A model generated the notes under the pieces. It did no database searches, was not told the origin of the DNA, and saw nothing but the letters and a program-made list of their open reading frames with translations. A stretch of DNA of 64,000 bases from Chitinimonas sp. BJB300 (GTDB lineage: Bacteria > Pseudomonadota > Gammaproteobacteria > Burkholderiales > Chitinimonadaceae): positions 1 to 64,000 of the forward strand of contig NZ_PDZH01000004.1 in NCBI RefSeq assembly GCF_002735695.1, read 5' to 3'. A program made the position numbers and the translations under genes. How positions within the stretch are numbered: position 1 is the stretch's first letter; each line of letters starts with the position of its first letter. This document shows, piece by piece, positions 8,438-20,498 of this stretch.

Positions 8438-8701
8438 GTGACTTATACCCAAGCGGATAAAAACCGACTCCGCTGGCGTTCTAGGCGGGGCTTGTTGGAA
8501 CTCGACATCGTTTTTGAGCAGTTCCTTGAATACGATTTCGATTTGTTGAGCCCTGCTGATCTGGACGTCTACCAAGACTTGTTGATGCTACCGGACATTG
8601 ATCTGCTAGAACTGGTGGATGGCAAAGCTGAAACCACGGATAAACGTCTTGCGCCTATCCTGGAACGGCTGCGGCACTGGCAAGTTGTTAAGACACAATA
8701 A
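8438..8701 (+). CDS. sdhE: FAD assembly factor SdhE
   Basis: Small 87-residue protein of the SdhE/YgfY family, which promotes covalent attachment of FAD to SdhA. It carries the diagnostic RRGLLELD (RGxxE motif) near residues 17-24, followed by the acidic helical repeat FLEYDFDLLSPADLDVYQDLL. I prefer the GTG at 8438 because it gives the usual short N-terminus. A TTG at 8420, overlapping the end of sdhB, is the alternative. Its position right after sdhB agrees with its role. Confidence 0.88.
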   Translation: MTYTQADKNRLRWRSRRGLLELDIVFEQFLEYDFDLLSPADLDVYQDLLMLPDIDLLELVDGKAETTDKRLAPILERLRHWQVVKTQ

Positions 8702-8740
8702 TAAAGCGCGTTTAGTTTGAGGGCCTGGGTGGTGCCCTAA

Positions 8741-8880
8741 GAACCTGTTTACGATCTGTAGCGAGCAGTCGTCAGCGGGGTGAAGCGCAGCGCAGAAACC
8801 GGAATGTACGTTGGTACATGAGGATTTTGAGCAGCACATGAGCCCTGATCACGGCTGCACAGTAAGATCGTAAAAGGTTC
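8741..8880. mobile_element. MITE-like element, full copy 1
   Basis: A 140-bp element bounded by GAACCTGTTTACGATCT and its imperfect inverted copy AGATCGTAAAAGGTTC (written here with the neighbouring A). It is flanked by TAA on both sides (8738-8740 and 8881-8883), consistent with a 3-bp target duplication as made by IS5-type transposases. It carries no reading frame of note. Related copies occur at 23313-23351, 28376-28450, 55119-55259 and 58735-58796. Removing the element joins GGTGCC-CTAA-GGCACC, a small hairpin. Confidence 0.8.
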
Positions 8881-8929
8881 TAAGGCACCCTCTCTCGGTT
8901 CAACCGACATTTAAACAGGAGCATTTTCC

Positions 8930-10222
8930 ATGGCTGAAGCCTCCACAGTTACGCTCTCTTACAACGACGGCCAGAGCAGCGTCGATCTGCCGGTACTCAA
9001 AGGCACCCTTGGTCCGGACGTGGTCGATATCCGCGCTTTCGGCAAAACGGGCATGTTCACGCATGACCCCGGCTTTTTGTCGACATCCAGCTGTGAATCC
9101 AAAATCACCTTCATCGATGGCGACCTGGGCCAGCTTTACTACCGTGGCTACCCGATCGAACAATTGGCGGAACACGCCGATTACCTGGAAGTCTGTTACC
9201 TGCTCTTGAACGGCGAGTTGCCGACCAAGGAGCAAAAGGCGCATTTCGACTATACGGTCATGCGCCACAACATGCTGCACGACCAGATCCACAATTTCTT
9301 CCGTGGCTTCCGCCGTGATGCGCACCCAATGGCGGTGATGGTGGGTGTGGTGGGCGCCTTGTCGGCTTTCTACCATGACTCGCTCGACATCAATGACCCG
9401 CACCACCGCGAAGTGGCGGCCTTCCGCTTGATTGCCAAACTGCCGACGATCGCTGCCCAGGCGTTCCGCTATAACAAGGGATTGCCGCTGAGCTACCCCA
9501 AGGCCGGCTTGTCGTACGCCGAGAACTTTCTCTACATGATGTTCTCGACGCCAGTGCAGGAATACAAGGTGAATCCGGTGCAGGCCAAGGCACTGGACCG
9601 TATCTTCACCCTGCATGCTGACCACGAGCAAAATGCGTCGACCTCGACAGTGCGTCTGTCCGGCTCGTCGGGTGCCAACCCATTTGCCTGTATCGCTGCC
9701 GGTATAGCCTGCCTGTGGGGTCCATCGCATGGCGGCGCCAATGAAGCTGTGCTGAAGATGCTCGATGAGATAGGCGATGTGTCCAAGGTGGCGGACTTCA
9801 TGCAGGGCGTGAAGGACAAGCGCTACAAGCTGATGGGCTTTGGCCACCGTGTGTACAAGAACATGGACCCACGCGCTGCCATCATGAAGCAGACCTGCGA
9901 TGAAGTGCTGAAAGAAATGGGTCTGCACAACGATCCGAAGCTCAAGCTCGCGATGGAGCTGGAGAAGATCGCCCTGAACGATCCTTACTTCATCGAACGC
10001 AAGCTTTACCCGAACGTGGACTTCTATTCGGGCATCGTGCTGTCGGCCATCGGTATCCCGGTTTCCATGTTCACACCGATCTTCGCTCTGGCTCGCACCG
10101 TGGGTTGGATTTCGCATTGGAGCGAAATGATTGCCGACCCAACGATGAAGATTGGTCGTCCGCGCCAGCTCTATACTGGCTCTCCGCGTCGCGACTATGT
10201 CCCGATGGGGAAACGCGGCTAA
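8930..10222 (+). CDS. gltA: Citrate synthase (type II)
   Basis: Condenses oxaloacetate and acetyl-CoA to citrate. The 430-residue length fits the hexameric, NADH-sensitive type II enzymes of Gram-negative bacteria. The catalytic triad is visible: His267 in GPSHGGANE, His306 in GFGHRVYK and Asp364 in NVDFYSG. The N-terminal beta domain (about residues 1-60) is present, as in allosteric type II enzymes. An ATG follows AGGAGC at good spacing. It is a different gene from the methylcitrate synthase near 61.4-62.5 kb, which is shorter and lacks this N-terminal domain. Confidence 0.97.
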   Translation: MAEASTVTLSYNDGQSSVDLPVLKGTLGPDVVDIRAFGKTGMFTHDPGFLSTSSCESKITFIDGDLGQLYYRGYPIEQLAEHADYLEVCYLLLNGELPTKEQKAHFDYTVMRHNMLHDQIHNFFRGFRRDAHPMAVMVGVVGALSAFYHDSLDINDPHHREVAAFRLIAKLPTIAAQAFRYNKGLPLSYPKAGLSYAENFLYMMFSTPVQEYKVNPVQAKALDRIFTLHADHEQNASTSTVRLSGSSGANPFACIAAGIACLWGPSHGGANEAVLKMLDEIGDVSKVADFMQGVKDKRYKLMGFGHRVYKNMDPRAAIMKQTCDEVLKEMGLHNDPKLKLAMELEKIALNDPYFIERKLYPNVDFYSGIVLSAIGIPVSMFTPIFALARTVGWISHWSEMIADPTMKIGRPRQLYTGSPRRDYVPMGKRG

Positions 10223-10342
10223 ATCCTCACTTGTACGCCCGGCCACGTGCCGGGCGTGCGTTCAAGCACTGCAAGTTGTTTTAACTCGTTTGTCGAAATC
10301 GCCTCGCCCCAAGCGCAGCACTGAAAGTAAAAGGCCATCAAC

Positions 10343-13162
10343 ATGATGCAAACCTTCCAGAGCCAATCCTATCTGTTCGGCGGCAATGCCCCGTTCATTG
10401 AAGAGCTCTACGAGCAATACCTTGCCGACCCGCAAAGCGTGTCAGAAGAATGGCGGGACTATTTCGACAAACTACAGCAAATGCCCGGCAATACAGACCG
10501 CGATATTCCGCGTGCGGCGATTGAAGAGTCTTTTGTTCAGATGGCCAAGCAACCCCGCGTGGGTGTTGCCAGTGTTGCGGCGCAGGGCGTGGCCAACAAG
10601 AAGCAGGTGGCGGTGCTGCGCCTGATCTCTGCCTATCGGATTGTCGGCGCGCGCTACGCGACGCTTGATCCGCTCAAGCGTCTTGAGCAGGCATTGCTGC
10701 CGGAGCTGGACCCCGCCACTTACGGGTTGACCGACGCCGATATGGCGTTGACCTTCGACTGCGGCAATTTGGTCGGCCACGAGCGCGACACGCTAGCGAA
10801 TGTCCTGGCACGGCTCAAGCAAACCTTTTGCGGCAATATCGGTCTGGAATACATGCATATCACGACGTCGGCACAACGTACCTGGGTGCAGAAGCGTTTT
10901 GAGGCAGTGCGTTCCACGCCATCGTTCAGCAACGAGAAAAAGCTGCGCATTCTCAAGCAGATCACGGCGGCGGAAACGTTAGAGCGGTATTTGCACACCA
11001 AGTATGTCGGCCAGAAGCGCTTTTCGCTGGAGGGTGGCGAAAGTATGATCGCCGCGCTGGACCACCTGGTGCAGACCTCGGGTGAGCATGGCGTGCAGGA
11101 AATGGTGATCGGCATGGCCCACCGTGGCCGCCTTAATGTGCTGGTCAATACACTGGGCAAGCGTCCTGCCGATTTGTTCTCCGAGTTCGAAGGCAAATAC
11201 AGCTACGACTTGCCATCGGGCGACGTGAAGTACCACATGGGCTTCAGTTCCGATATCCCGACACCGGGCGGGCCTGTCCACGTTTCCTTGGCGTTCAATC
11301 CGTCGCACCTCGAAATCGTCAACCCGGTAGTGGTGGGTTCGGCGCGCGCACGTCAGCAACGCCGTGGCGACCGTACGGGCGAGCAGGTGATGCCGGTGTT
11401 GCTGCACGGTGATTCAGCCTTTATCGGCCTGGGTACCAACCAGGGTACGTTCAACCTGTCACAGACCCGTGGCTACGGTGTTGGCGGCACGGTGCATATC
11501 GTTATCAACAATCAGATCGGCTTTACGACGTCCGACACGCGTGACACGCGTTCGTCGTTGTATTGCACTGACATTGCCAAGATGGTTGAAGCGCCGATCT
11601 TCCATGTGAACGGTGATGATCCTGAAGCAGTGTGCTTCGTGGTGCAGGCTGCGCTCGATTTCCGGCGTGAGTTCCGCCGCGACGTGGTGATCGATCTGGT
11701 CTGTTTCCGCAAGTTGGGGCACAACGAGGGCGATGACCCGATGCTGACCCAGCCAATGATGTACAAGAAGATCGCCAAGCATGCCGGCACCCGCAAGATG
11801 TACGCCGATAGACTGGTTGCTGAAGGCCTGCTAAGCGCAGAAGAAGCCGACAGCCTGATTAAGGAATACCGGGCTGCGTTGGACAAGGGCGAGCATGTCG
11901 AGCAAACCACGCTGACCGATTTCAAGCGCAGTTTTGCCATCGACTTTTCAGCGTTCAAAGGGACGCACTGGGCTCATCCGACCGACACCACCCTGAGCGC
12001 CGCTGAAATCGGCCGTCTTACCGACAAGCTCACCAAGGTGCCGGAAGACTTCAAGCTGCATGCAACCGTTGATAAGGTGCTGACTGCCCGGCGTGAAATG
12101 GCGGCAGGCAACCAGAACCTGGACTGGGGTATGGCTGAAACGCTGGCCTACGGTTCGCTCTTGGAAAAAGGCTACGGTGTGCGTATCTCGGGTGAAGACT
12201 CGGGCCGTGGCACCTTCAGCCATCGGCATGCAGTGTTGCATGACCAGAACCGTGAGAAATGGGATGCTGGTGCGCATGTTCCGCTGCGCAATCTTAGCGA
12301 CAACCAGGGTCATTTTCTGGTTATCGATTCCATCCTTAACGAAGAAGCTGTGCTGGCATTTGAATATGGCTACAGCTCTTCGGCGCCCGATGAACTGGTG
12401 ATCTGGGAAGCCCAGTTCGGCGATTTTGCTAATGGCGCCCAGGTGGTGATCGACCAATTCATTACCTCTGGTGAAACAAAGTGGGGTCGTTATTGTGGCC
12501 TGACCATGTTGTTGCCGCACGGTTACGACGGCCAAGGCCCAGAGCACAGCTCGGCCCGCCTCGAACGCTATTTGCAGATGTGCGCCGAGCACAATGTACA
12601 AATCATCATGCCATCCGAAGCTAGCCAGATGTTCCATGTGCTGCGTCGCCAGCAAATGCGTCCATATCGCAAGCCCATGGTGATCTTCATGTCCAAGCGC
12701 CTGTTGCGTTACAAGGATTCGATGAGTCCGCTGGAGGACTTCACCAACGGTGGCTTCCGCCCGGTGATTGGCGACAGCACGGCGACTGAAGCCAAGAAGG
12801 TTAAGCGCGTCGTCGTCTGTGCAGGTCAGGTTTACTACGACCTACACAACGCTCGTCTGGAGCGTGATCAGAAAGATGTGGCCATCGTGCGTGTCGAACA
12901 GCTTTATCCCTTCCCGACCGATGAACTCAAGGCAGAGCTTGGCAAGTATGCTGCTGCCAAGGAAATCATGTGGGTGCAGGAAGAGCCGAAGAACCAAGGC
13001 GCATGGCATCAGATCCGCCATCGGCTGGAAGCCTGCATGTCCACCAAGCAGACACTGCGTTACGCTGGTCGCCCATCGTCCGCATCGCCCGCCGTTGGCT
13101 ACATGAGCAAGCATGCCGCACAGCTCAAGGCCTTCCTCGATGAAGCGATGACGCTGAAGTAA
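10343..13162 (+). CDS. sucA: 2-oxoglutarate dehydrogenase E1 component
   Basis: Thiamine-diphosphate-dependent decarboxylase of the 2-oxoglutarate dehydrogenase complex, 939 residues, forming succinyl-dihydrolipoate with SucB. Recognisable blocks are the N-terminal helix [18 protein letters not shown]-type region, [13 protein letters not shown], the thiamine diphosphate region NGDDPEAV to [10 protein letters not shown], and the transketolase-like C-terminal half with [19 protein letters not shown]. Full length for the family. It is followed 95 bases later by sucB. Confidence 0.97.
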   Translation: MMQTFQSQSYLFGGNAPFIEELYEQYLADPQSVSEEWRDYFDKLQQMPGNTDRDIPRAAIEESFVQMAKQPRVGVASVAAQGVANKKQVAVLRLISAYRIVGARYATLDPLKRLEQALLPELDPATYGLTDADMALTFDCGNLVGHERDTLANVLARLKQTFCGNIGLEYMHITTSAQRTWVQKRFEAVRSTPSFSNEKKLRILKQITAAETLERYLHTKYVGQKRFSLEGGESMIAALDHLVQTSGEHGVQEMVIGMAHRGRLNVLVNTLGKRPADLFSEFEGKYSYDLPSGDVKYHMGFSSDIPTPGGPVHVSLAFNPSHLEIVNPVVVGSARARQQRRGDRTGEQVMPVLLHGDSAFIGLGTNQGTFNLSQTRGYGVGGTVHIVINNQIGFTTSDTRDTRSSLYCTDIAKMVEAPIFHVNGDDPEAVCFVVQAALDFRREFRRDVVIDLVCFRKLGHNEGDDPMLTQPMMYKKIAKHAGTRKMYADRLVAEGLLSAEEADSLIKEYRAALDKGEHVEQTTLTDFKRSFAIDFSAFKGTHWAHPTDTTLSAAEIGRLTDKLTKVPEDFKLHATVDKVLTARREMAAGNQNLDWGMAETLAYGSLLEKGYGVRISGEDSGRGTFSHRHAVLHDQNREKWDAGAHVPLRNLSDNQGHFLVIDSILNEEAVLAFEYGYSSSAPDELVIWEAQFGDFANGAQVVIDQFITSGETKWGRYCGLTMLLPHGYDGQGPEHSSARLERYLQMCAEHNVQIIMPSEASQMFHVLRRQQMRPYRKPMVIFMSKRLLRYKDSMSPLEDFTNGGFRPVIGDSTATEAKKVKRVVVCAGQVYYDLHNARLERDQKDVAIVRVEQLYPFPTDELKAELGKYAAAKEIMWVQEEPKNQGAWHQIRHRLEACMSTKQTLRYAGRPSSASPAVGYMSKHAAQLKAFLDEAMTLK

Positions 13163-13257
13163 GCGCAAATAAATCAAGTGAGAACAGCGGCCGCCCTGTG
13201 CGGCCGCTTGGTAACGTCAAAAACCCAAGTCTGGCCGACCCCCATGGAGTCAATAAC

Positions 13258-14502
13258 ATGCTGATCGAAGTCAAAGTCCCCCAATTACCCGAGTCCGTTT
13301 CTGAAGCCACCTTGGTGAGCTGGAAGAAGAAAGTCGGCGAGTTCGTCGAGCGCGACGAAAACCTCATCGACCTGGAAACCGACAAGGTGGTGCTGGAACT
13401 TCCCGCACCGCAAGCTGGCGTGATCGTCAGCCTGGTGAAGGGTGACGGTTCGACCGTTGTCAGCCAGGAACTGATCGCCACCATTGATACCGAAGCCAAG
13501 GCTGGGGCCAGCGCTGCTTCGGCCCCAGCTGCATCGCCCATTGGCCAGGAGCCAACCCGTGTGGCTGCCGCTGCTGCCGCAGCAGGTGTGCCGGAAAACG
13601 CCATCGGCTTTGGTACGGCGGTGATGCCGGCCGCCAAGAAGGCCGCCGCCGATGCAGGCGTTGATACCAGCAAGATCAAGGGTTCGGGCCGCGATGGTCG
13701 GGTGTTGAAGGAAGATGTTGCTGCCGCGGCAGCCAAACCGACTGCAGCACCTGCTGCCAAGGCTGCTGTGCCTATGCCGGCTGTTGCGATGTCGCAAAGT
13801 GAGCGCCCAGAGCAACGCGTCCCAATGTCACGTTTGCGTCAACGTGTGGCCGAGCGTCTGCTTGAGTCGCAGTCGACCGCTGCCATCCTCACTACCTTCA
13901 ATGAAGTGAACATGAAGCCGGTGATGGAGCTGCGTAACAAGTACAAGGACAAGTTCGAGAAGGAACACGGCATCAAACTTGGCTTCATGGGTTTCTTCGT
14001 CAAAGCTGCCGTTCACGCCTTGAAGAAGTACCCCATCGTCAATGCATCAGTTGATGGTAACGACATCGTCTACCACGGTTACTACGATATCGGTGTGGCT
14101 GTAGGCAGTCCACGTGGCCTGGTGGTGCCGGTGATCCGCAATGCGGATCAACTGAGCCTTGCGCAGATCGAGAAGCAGATTGCCGACTTCGGTAAGCGCG
14201 CCCAGGAAGGCAAGCTGACCATTGAAGAGTTGACCGGTGGCACCTACACCATCTCCAATGGCGGCACCTTCGGCTCGATGATGTCCACGCCGATCATCAA
14301 CCCACCACAGTCGGCTATCTTGGGTATGCATGCCACCAAGGAACGTGCCATGGTCGAAAACGGCCAAGTGGTGGTTTTGCCAATGATGTATCTGGCCCAG
14401 TCCTACGACCATCGCATCATCGACGGCCGCGAAGCCGTACTGAGTCTGGTGGCGATCAAGGAAGCCATCGAAGATCCAGCCCGTCTACTGCTGGATATCT
14501 GA
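13258..14502 (+). CDS. sucB: Dihydrolipoamide succinyltransferase (E2)
   Basis: Core of the 2-oxoglutarate dehydrogenase complex, 414 residues. It has one lipoyl domain (residues 1-80, lipoylated Lys43 in [10 protein letters not shown]), an Ala/Pro-rich linker, a peripheral-subunit-binding domain near 120-160 ([28 protein letters not shown]), a second flexible linker, and the catalytic domain ending SYDHRIIDG with His385 and Asp389. A single lipoyl domain is usual for SucB. The start at 13258 begins directly with the lipoyl domain; a longer frame from 13198 has no family sequence. Confidence 0.96.
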   Translation: MLIEVKVPQLPESVSEATLVSWKKKVGEFVERDENLIDLETDKVVLELPAPQAGVIVSLVKGDGSTVVSQELIATIDTEAKAGASAASAPAASPIGQEPTRVAAAAAAAGVPENAIGFGTAVMPAAKKAAADAGVDTSKIKGSGRDGRVLKEDVAAAAAKPTAAPAAKAAVPMPAVAMSQSERPEQRVPMSRLRQRVAERLLESQSTAAILTTFNEVNMKPVMELRNKYKDKFEKEHGIKLGFMGFFVKAAVHALKKYPIVNASVDGNDIVYHGYYDIGVAVGSPRGLVVPVIRNADQLSLAQIEKQIADFGKRAQEGKLTIEELTGGTYTISNGGTFGSMMSTPIINPPQSAILGMHATKERAMVENGQVVVLPMMYLAQSYDHRIIDGREAVLSLVAIKEAIEDPARLLLDI

Positions 14503-14625
14503 TACGTGAGGGGTGAGTGCGAGGTGCGTAGCCGCGTTTCGCCCCGGCCCCTTGTATGCCCAACCGGATGGGTGTGAGCGCAACCCGATCACATCCAACT
14601 CCTTACCCTCACAAGGTTTTCAAAT

Positions 14626-16062
14626 ATGTCCCAACAATTTGACGTCGTCGTGATTGGCGGTGGCCCAGGTGGTTATGTGGCCGCCATCCGTGCAGCCCAG
14701 CTGGGCTTCAAAACGGCGTGTATCGACGCTACTTCTAATGCCGAAGGCAAGCAAAGCCTGGGTGGCACCTGCTTGAATGTGGGGTGCATTCCTTCCAAGG
14801 CTTTGCTCCAATCGTCCGAAAACTATCACCACGCCGTACACAGCTTTGCCGACCACGGTATCAGCACTGGCCCGGTGAAGTTGGATGTGGCGCAGATGCT
14901 CAAGCGCAAGGAAGAGATCATCGCCAAGAATACCGGCGGTATCGCCTTTTTGTTCCGCAAGAACAAGGTGACGTCTTTCCACGGCACGGGCAGCTTCAAA
15001 GCTAAGAAGGGCGACAAGTATGTGCTGGAAGCCAAGTTGGCTGACGGCAAGACCGAAAGCATCGAAGCCACCCATGTGATCGTGGCCACAGGCTCTAGCG
15101 TGCGTCAGTTGCCCGGCGTGGTCATCGACAACAAGCTGGTGCTCGATAACGAAGGCGCATTGGCAATGCCTGCCGTGCCCAAACGGCTCGGTGTGATCGG
15201 CGCGGGTGTGATTGGCCTGGAAATGGGCTCGGTGTGGAAGCGCTTGGGTTCGGAAGTCACCGTGCTCGAAGCGATGCCGACTTTCCTGGGCGCTGCGGAC
15301 GACCAGGTCGCGCGTGAAGCGATGAAGCTGCTGACCAAGGATACCGGCCTCGTGATCAACACCGGGGTGAAGATTGGTGAGATCAAGGTCAGCAAGAAGG
15401 ACGTGACCGTCAATTACACCGATGCCGCTGGTGCTACGCAAAAAGCTGTCTACGACAAGCTGATCGTCTCTATCGGCCGGGTACCTAACACGGTTGGTTT
15501 AAATGCCGAAGCCGTTGGCCTGAAGCTGACCGAGCGTGGCCAAGTGGAGGTCAATGACGATTGCCAAACCAATTTGCCGAACGTCTGGGCAGTTGGCGAT
15601 GTAGTGCGTGGACCGATGCTGGCGCACAAGGCATCGGAAGAAGGCGTTGCCGTGGCAGAGCGGATCGCGGGGCAACATCCGCATGTTGATTTTAACAATG
15701 TGCCTTGGGTGATCTATACCAATCCAGAGATCGCCTGGGTAGGTAAGACCGAACAACAACTCAAAGCCGAAGGCATTGAGTACAAGAAAGGCCAGTTCCT
15801 GTTCTCGGCCAATGGCCGTGCGCTGGCGCTGGGTGAAGCCAAGGGCTTCGTCAAGATGCTGGCAGACAAGAAGACCGACCGTATCCTGGGTGTTCACATC
15901 GTTGGCCCCTATGCTTCGGAGTTGATCTCGGAAGCGGTGGTGGCAATGGAGTTCAGCGCTTCTTCGGAAGACATTGCCCGTATTGTCCATGCCCATCCGT
16001 CGCTTAGCGAAGCCATGCATGAAGCTGCGCTTGGCTGTGATGGCCGGACATTGCATAGCTAA
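14626..16062 (+). CDS. lpdA: Dihydrolipoyl dehydrogenase (E3)
   Basis: FAD-dependent disulfide oxidoreductase that re-oxidises dihydrolipoamide and reduces NAD+, 478 residues. It shows the FAD-binding [10 protein letters not shown] at 11-20, the redox disulfide [13 protein letters not shown] with Cys49 and Cys54, the NAD-binding [13 protein letters not shown], the second FAD motif [16 protein letters not shown] and the C-terminal HAHPSLSEA with the active-site His. Placed after sucAB, it serves the 2-oxoglutarate complex and could also serve others. There is no N-terminal lipoyl domain, unlike some betaproteobacterial paralogues. Confidence 0.96.
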   Translation: MSQQFDVVVIGGGPGGYVAAIRAAQLGFKTACIDATSNAEGKQSLGGTCLNVGCIPSKALLQSSENYHHAVHSFADHGISTGPVKLDVAQMLKRKEEIIAKNTGGIAFLFRKNKVTSFHGTGSFKAKKGDKYVLEAKLADGKTESIEATHVIVATGSSVRQLPGVVIDNKLVLDNEGALAMPAVPKRLGVIGAGVIGLEMGSVWKRLGSEVTVLEAMPTFLGAADDQVAREAMKLLTKDTGLVINTGVKIGEIKVSKKDVTVNYTDAAGATQKAVYDKLIVSIGRVPNTVGLNAEAVGLKLTERGQVEVNDDCQTNLPNVWAVGDVVRGPMLAHKASEEGVAVAERIAGQHPHVDFNNVPWVIYTNPEIAWVGKTEQQLKAEGIEYKKGQFLFSANGRALALGEAKGFVKMLADKKTDRILGVHIVGPYASELISEAVVAMEFSASSEDIARIVHAHPSLSEAMHEAALGCDGRTLHS

Positions 16063-16153
16063 TCAAGTGTGAGGGGCGGGGAGTAAGCCGGCGTACAGGC
16101 CGTGTTTTTCTCCCTGTTCCTTATGCCATACACCTCAACAAAGGAAGTTAGAA

Positions 16154-17326
16154 ATGAACCTCCACGAATACCAAGCGAAAGACCTGCTGGCTAAGTACGG
16201 CTTGCCCGTGCAAAAAGGCATCCTCGCTACTTCGCCAGAAGAAACCGCCAACGCTTTCCGTTCCATGGGCGGCAAGTTTGCTGTGGTAAAGGCTCAGGTC
16301 CACGCAGGTGGCCGCGGCAAGGCTGGCGGTGTGAAAGTGGTGAAGAGCGCGGAAGAAGCGGCTGACGTTGCCAAGTCGCTGCTAGGCAAGCGTCTGGTGA
16401 CTTACCAGACCGACGCCAAGGGCCAGCCGGTTGGGTCGTTGCTCGTGTGTGAAGACATGTATCCGGTGCAGCGCGAGCTGTATCTGGGCGCGGTGGTTGA
16501 CCGTTCGACTCGCTCGATCGTGTTCATGACCTCGACCGAAGGTGGTGTGGAGATCGAAGAAGTCGCCCACAACACGCCGGAAAAAATCATTAAGACCGTG
16601 GTTGACCCCTTGGTTGGCTTGCAACCGTTCCAAGCCCGTGAAGCTGGTTTCGCCTTGGGTCTGGACGACAAGCAGATCAAGCAATTCACCGGCTTGATGA
16701 TGGGCGCTTACAAGGCATTCGTTGAAAATGATTTCGCCCTGTTCGAAATCAACCCGCTGGCGATTCGTGGTGACGGCACTCTGTGCTGCGTGGATGCCAA
16801 GATCGGCATTGACAGCAACGCTGCTTTCCGCCTGCCGGCCATTGTGGCCCTGCGCGACAAGTCGCAAGAGAACGAGCGTGAACTGAAGGCTTCCGAGTTC
16901 GACCTGAACTACGTGGCGCTGGAAGGCAACATCGGCTGCATGGTGAATGGCGCTGGCCTGGCCATGGCCACCATGGACATCATCAAGCTCAAGGGCGGTC
17001 AGCCTGCCAACTTCCTTGACGTGGGCGGTGGCGCCACCAAGGAACGTGTGATTGAGGCGTTCAAGCTGATTCTGGCTGATGAGTCGGTCAAGGGTGTGCT
17101 GATCAATATCTTCGGCGGTATTGTCCGTTGCGACATGATCGCCGAGGCGATTATCGCTGCGGTGAAGGAAGTGAACGTGACCGTACCGGTTGTGGTTCGC
17201 CTCGAAGGCAACAATGCGGAACTGGGCGCCAAGATTCTGGACGATAGCGGCCTAAAGCTGACGTCGGCCCAAGGTCTGAACGACGCCGCCGAGAAGATTG
17301 TGGCCGCTGTTGCCGCACTCGCCTAA
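16154..17326 (+). CDS. sucC: Succinyl-CoA synthetase beta subunit (ADP-forming)
   Basis: 390-residue beta subunit that holds the nucleotide and succinate sites; with SucD it converts succinyl-CoA to succinate and makes ATP. The N-terminal ATP-grasp domain starts [18 protein letters not shown] and includes [11 protein letters not shown] at 51-61. The C-terminal ligase domain has [18 protein letters not shown] and [10 protein letters not shown]. Normal length and no lost residues. A ribosome site AGGAAG precedes the ATG. Confidence 0.97.
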   Translation: MNLHEYQAKDLLAKYGLPVQKGILATSPEETANAFRSMGGKFAVVKAQVHAGGRGKAGGVKVVKSAEEAADVAKSLLGKRLVTYQTDAKGQPVGSLLVCEDMYPVQRELYLGAVVDRSTRSIVFMTSTEGGVEIEEVAHNTPEKIIKTVVDPLVGLQPFQAREAGFALGLDDKQIKQFTGLMMGAYKAFVENDFALFEINPLAIRGDGTLCCVDAKIGIDSNAAFRLPAIVALRDKSQENERELKASEFDLNYVALEGNIGCMVNGAGLAMATMDIIKLKGGQPANFLDVGGGATKERVIEAFKLILADESVKGVLINIFGGIVRCDMIAEAIIAAVKEVNVTVPVVVRLEGNNAELGAKILDDSGLKLTSAQGLNDAAEKIVAAVAALA

Positions 17327-17354
17327 TCACCCGCACTGAATCAGGAGTTAAACA

Positions 17355-18242
17355 ATGAGCGTTCTAGTCAATAAGAACACCAAGGTGCTGGTGCAGGGCT
17401 TTACCGGCAAAAACGGTACTTTCCATGCTGAACAGGCGTTGAAGGTTGGCACCAAGGTGGTGGGTGGCGTGACCCCAGGTAAGGGCGGTAGCGAGCACCT
17501 GGGCTTGCCTGTGTTCAACACCATGCGCGATGCTGTGCGCACCACCCAGGCCGATGCCTCGGTGATCTACGTGCCGGCTCCGTTCGCCAAGGATTCCATC
17601 CTGGAAGCGATCGACGCCGGTGTGAAGCTGGTGGTGTGTATTACCGAAGGTGTGCCCACCATTGACATGCTGTATGTGAAGCGTGCTGTGGACGAAGCGG
17701 GCATCCGTTTGATCGGCCCGAACTGCCCCGGCGTTATCACCCCGGGTGAGTGTAAGATCGGCATCATGCCATGGCATATCCACAACCCCGGCCGCATCGG
17801 CATCGTGTCGCGTTCGGGCACCCTCACCTATGAAGCCGTGGCGCAAACCACCGCACTGGGCCTGGGCCAGTCCACCTGTATCGGTATCGGTGGCGATCCT
17901 ATCCCCGGCACCAGCCATATCGATTCGCTGAAGTTGTTCCAGGATGATCCGGACACCGACGCCATCATCATGATCGGTGAAATCGGTGGTTCGGCTGAAG
18001 AAGAAGCGGCCGAATTTGCCAAGTCCTACGTGACCAAACCGGTGGTGGGTTACATCGCTGGTGTGACGGCCCCCAAGGGCAAGCGCATGGGCCACGCCGG
18101 TGCGATCATCTCGGGTGGTAAGGGTACGGCAGAAGAGAAGTTTGCGGCTTTCGAGCGTGCAGGTATCGCCTACACCCGCAGCCCGGCAGAAATCGGTAAG
18201 ACCATGCACGAATTGCTCAAGAGCAAAGGCATGATCAAGTAA
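17355..18242 (+). CDS. sucD: Succinyl-CoA synthetase alpha subunit
   Basis: 295-residue alpha subunit that binds CoA and carries the phosphohistidine intermediate, His247 in RMGHAGAI. The N-terminal CoA-binding Rossmann domain includes [12 protein letters not shown], and the [19 protein letters not shown] block is also present. It is the last gene of the TCA cluster and is followed by a strong terminator. Confidence 0.97.
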   Translation: MSVLVNKNTKVLVQGFTGKNGTFHAEQALKVGTKVVGGVTPGKGGSEHLGLPVFNTMRDAVRTTQADASVIYVPAPFAKDSILEAIDAGVKLVVCITEGVPTIDMLYVKRAVDEAGIRLIGPNCPGVITPGECKIGIMPWHIHNPGRIGIVSRSGTLTYEAVAQTTALGLGQSTCIGIGGDPIPGTSHIDSLKLFQDDPDTDAIIMIGEIGGSAEEEAAEFAKSYVTKPVVGYIAGVTAPKGKRMGHAGAIISGGKGTAEEKFAAFERAGIAYTRSPAEIGKTMHELLKSKGMIK

Positions 18243-18264
18243 GCTGATTTTCAGCCTGTAGTAA

Positions 18265-18300
18265 AAAAGCCAGCGCCACCTCAGGGTGGCGTTGGCTTTT
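18265..18300 (+). terminator. Rho-independent terminator of the TCA cluster
   Basis: AAAAGCCAGCGCCACC, a TCAG loop and GGTGGCGTTGGCTTTT form a 16-bp stem with one G-T pair and a terminal T run, 22 bases after the sucD stop. Confidence 0.88.
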
Positions 18301-18369
18301 GTGGGATAAATAGCATTCAATGTCTGTCCAACCCATCAAATGAATGTTTCCTTCGCTACAGGCCCAAGC

Positions 18370-18834
18370 ATGAAAAAACTGATCGCACTCGTATTGATGG
18401 CCAGCAGCCTCACCCTACTTGCGGATGCGCTGCCCTATGATGAATCCGCCAATGCCAAGGAAGAGGTCAAACAAGCCTTGATCAAGGCGCGCAAAACTCA
18501 GACGCCGGTCTTATTGGTATTTGGCGCTAATTGGTGCGAAGACTGCCGGGCGTTGGATCGTGCGTTGAAGAATGACAAGAATGCCGCCCTGATGGCCAAA
18601 TCATTCAATGTGGTCAAGATCGATGTCGGTCGGTTCGACAAGAATACGGATCTCGATACGGTGTACGGCAATCCGATCAAGAAGGGAATACCTGCTGTGG
18701 TGGTGTTGGCGCCGGATCAACGCGTGCTATACGCCACGCGTGCCGGTGAGCTGGCCAATGCGCGGCAGATGAATGCGGACGGGGTGTATGGTTTCTTTCA
18801 GGATATTGTCGCCAAAGCCGGCAAGCCGATGTAA
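18370..18834 (+). CDS. Exported thioredoxin-like protein
   Basis: A 154-residue protein with an N-terminal signal peptide (MKKLIALVLMASSLTLLADA) and a thioredoxin fold with the redox motif WCEDC, Cys56 and Cys59. It probably acts as a periplasmic thiol oxidoreductase; the CEDC active site and the cis-Pro in KKGIPAVVVL fit thioredoxin-like proteins rather than DsbA or a canonical CGPC thioredoxin. A longer frame from 18340 would place the signal peptide internally, so I chose 18370. The partner protein is unknown. Transcribed convergently to guaB. Confidence 0.8.
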   Translation: MKKLIALVLMASSLTLLADALPYDESANAKEEVKQALIKARKTQTPVLLVFGANWCEDCRALDRALKNDKNAALMAKSFNVVKIDVGRFDKNTDLDTVYGNPIKKGIPAVVVLAPDQRVLYATRAGELANARQMNADGVYGFFQDIVAKAGKPM

Positions 18835-18857
18835 AAAAACCCCTGCAAGGGCAGGGG
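18833..18857 (-). terminator. Terminator of guaB
   Basis: On the minus strand a 7-bp GC stem (GCCCCTGC type, loop CCTT) is followed by a run of seven T, 33 bases after the guaB stop. The T run lies at the proper side for guaB, not for the plus-strand thioredoxin-like gene. Confidence 0.8.
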
Positions 18858-18889
18858 CTTGGATTACATACCACACAAACTCAGCATCT

Positions 18890-20380
<1,491 letters not shown>

Positions 20381-20498
20381 TTATACCGTAATTCGCCTAT
20401 AGCTCCGAATGCTACCCGATTACGCCGCGCTGCTGATGGACTATGCTGGAGACGTATGGCTGCCGAGCCGGCCAGCGTCAAATAAGAACGAGGAGACT

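Noticed and set aside
8738-8883. MITE copy 1 considered as a simple terminator or a structured RNA
   Set aside because: The same sequence occurs in both orientations elsewhere with its own TAA flanks, which fits a mobile element better than a gene-specific RNA.
8900-10246. 448-codon minus-strand frame opposite gltA
   Set aside because: The citrate synthase frame has all catalytic residues; the antisense product is His/Arg-rich and without a recognisable fold.
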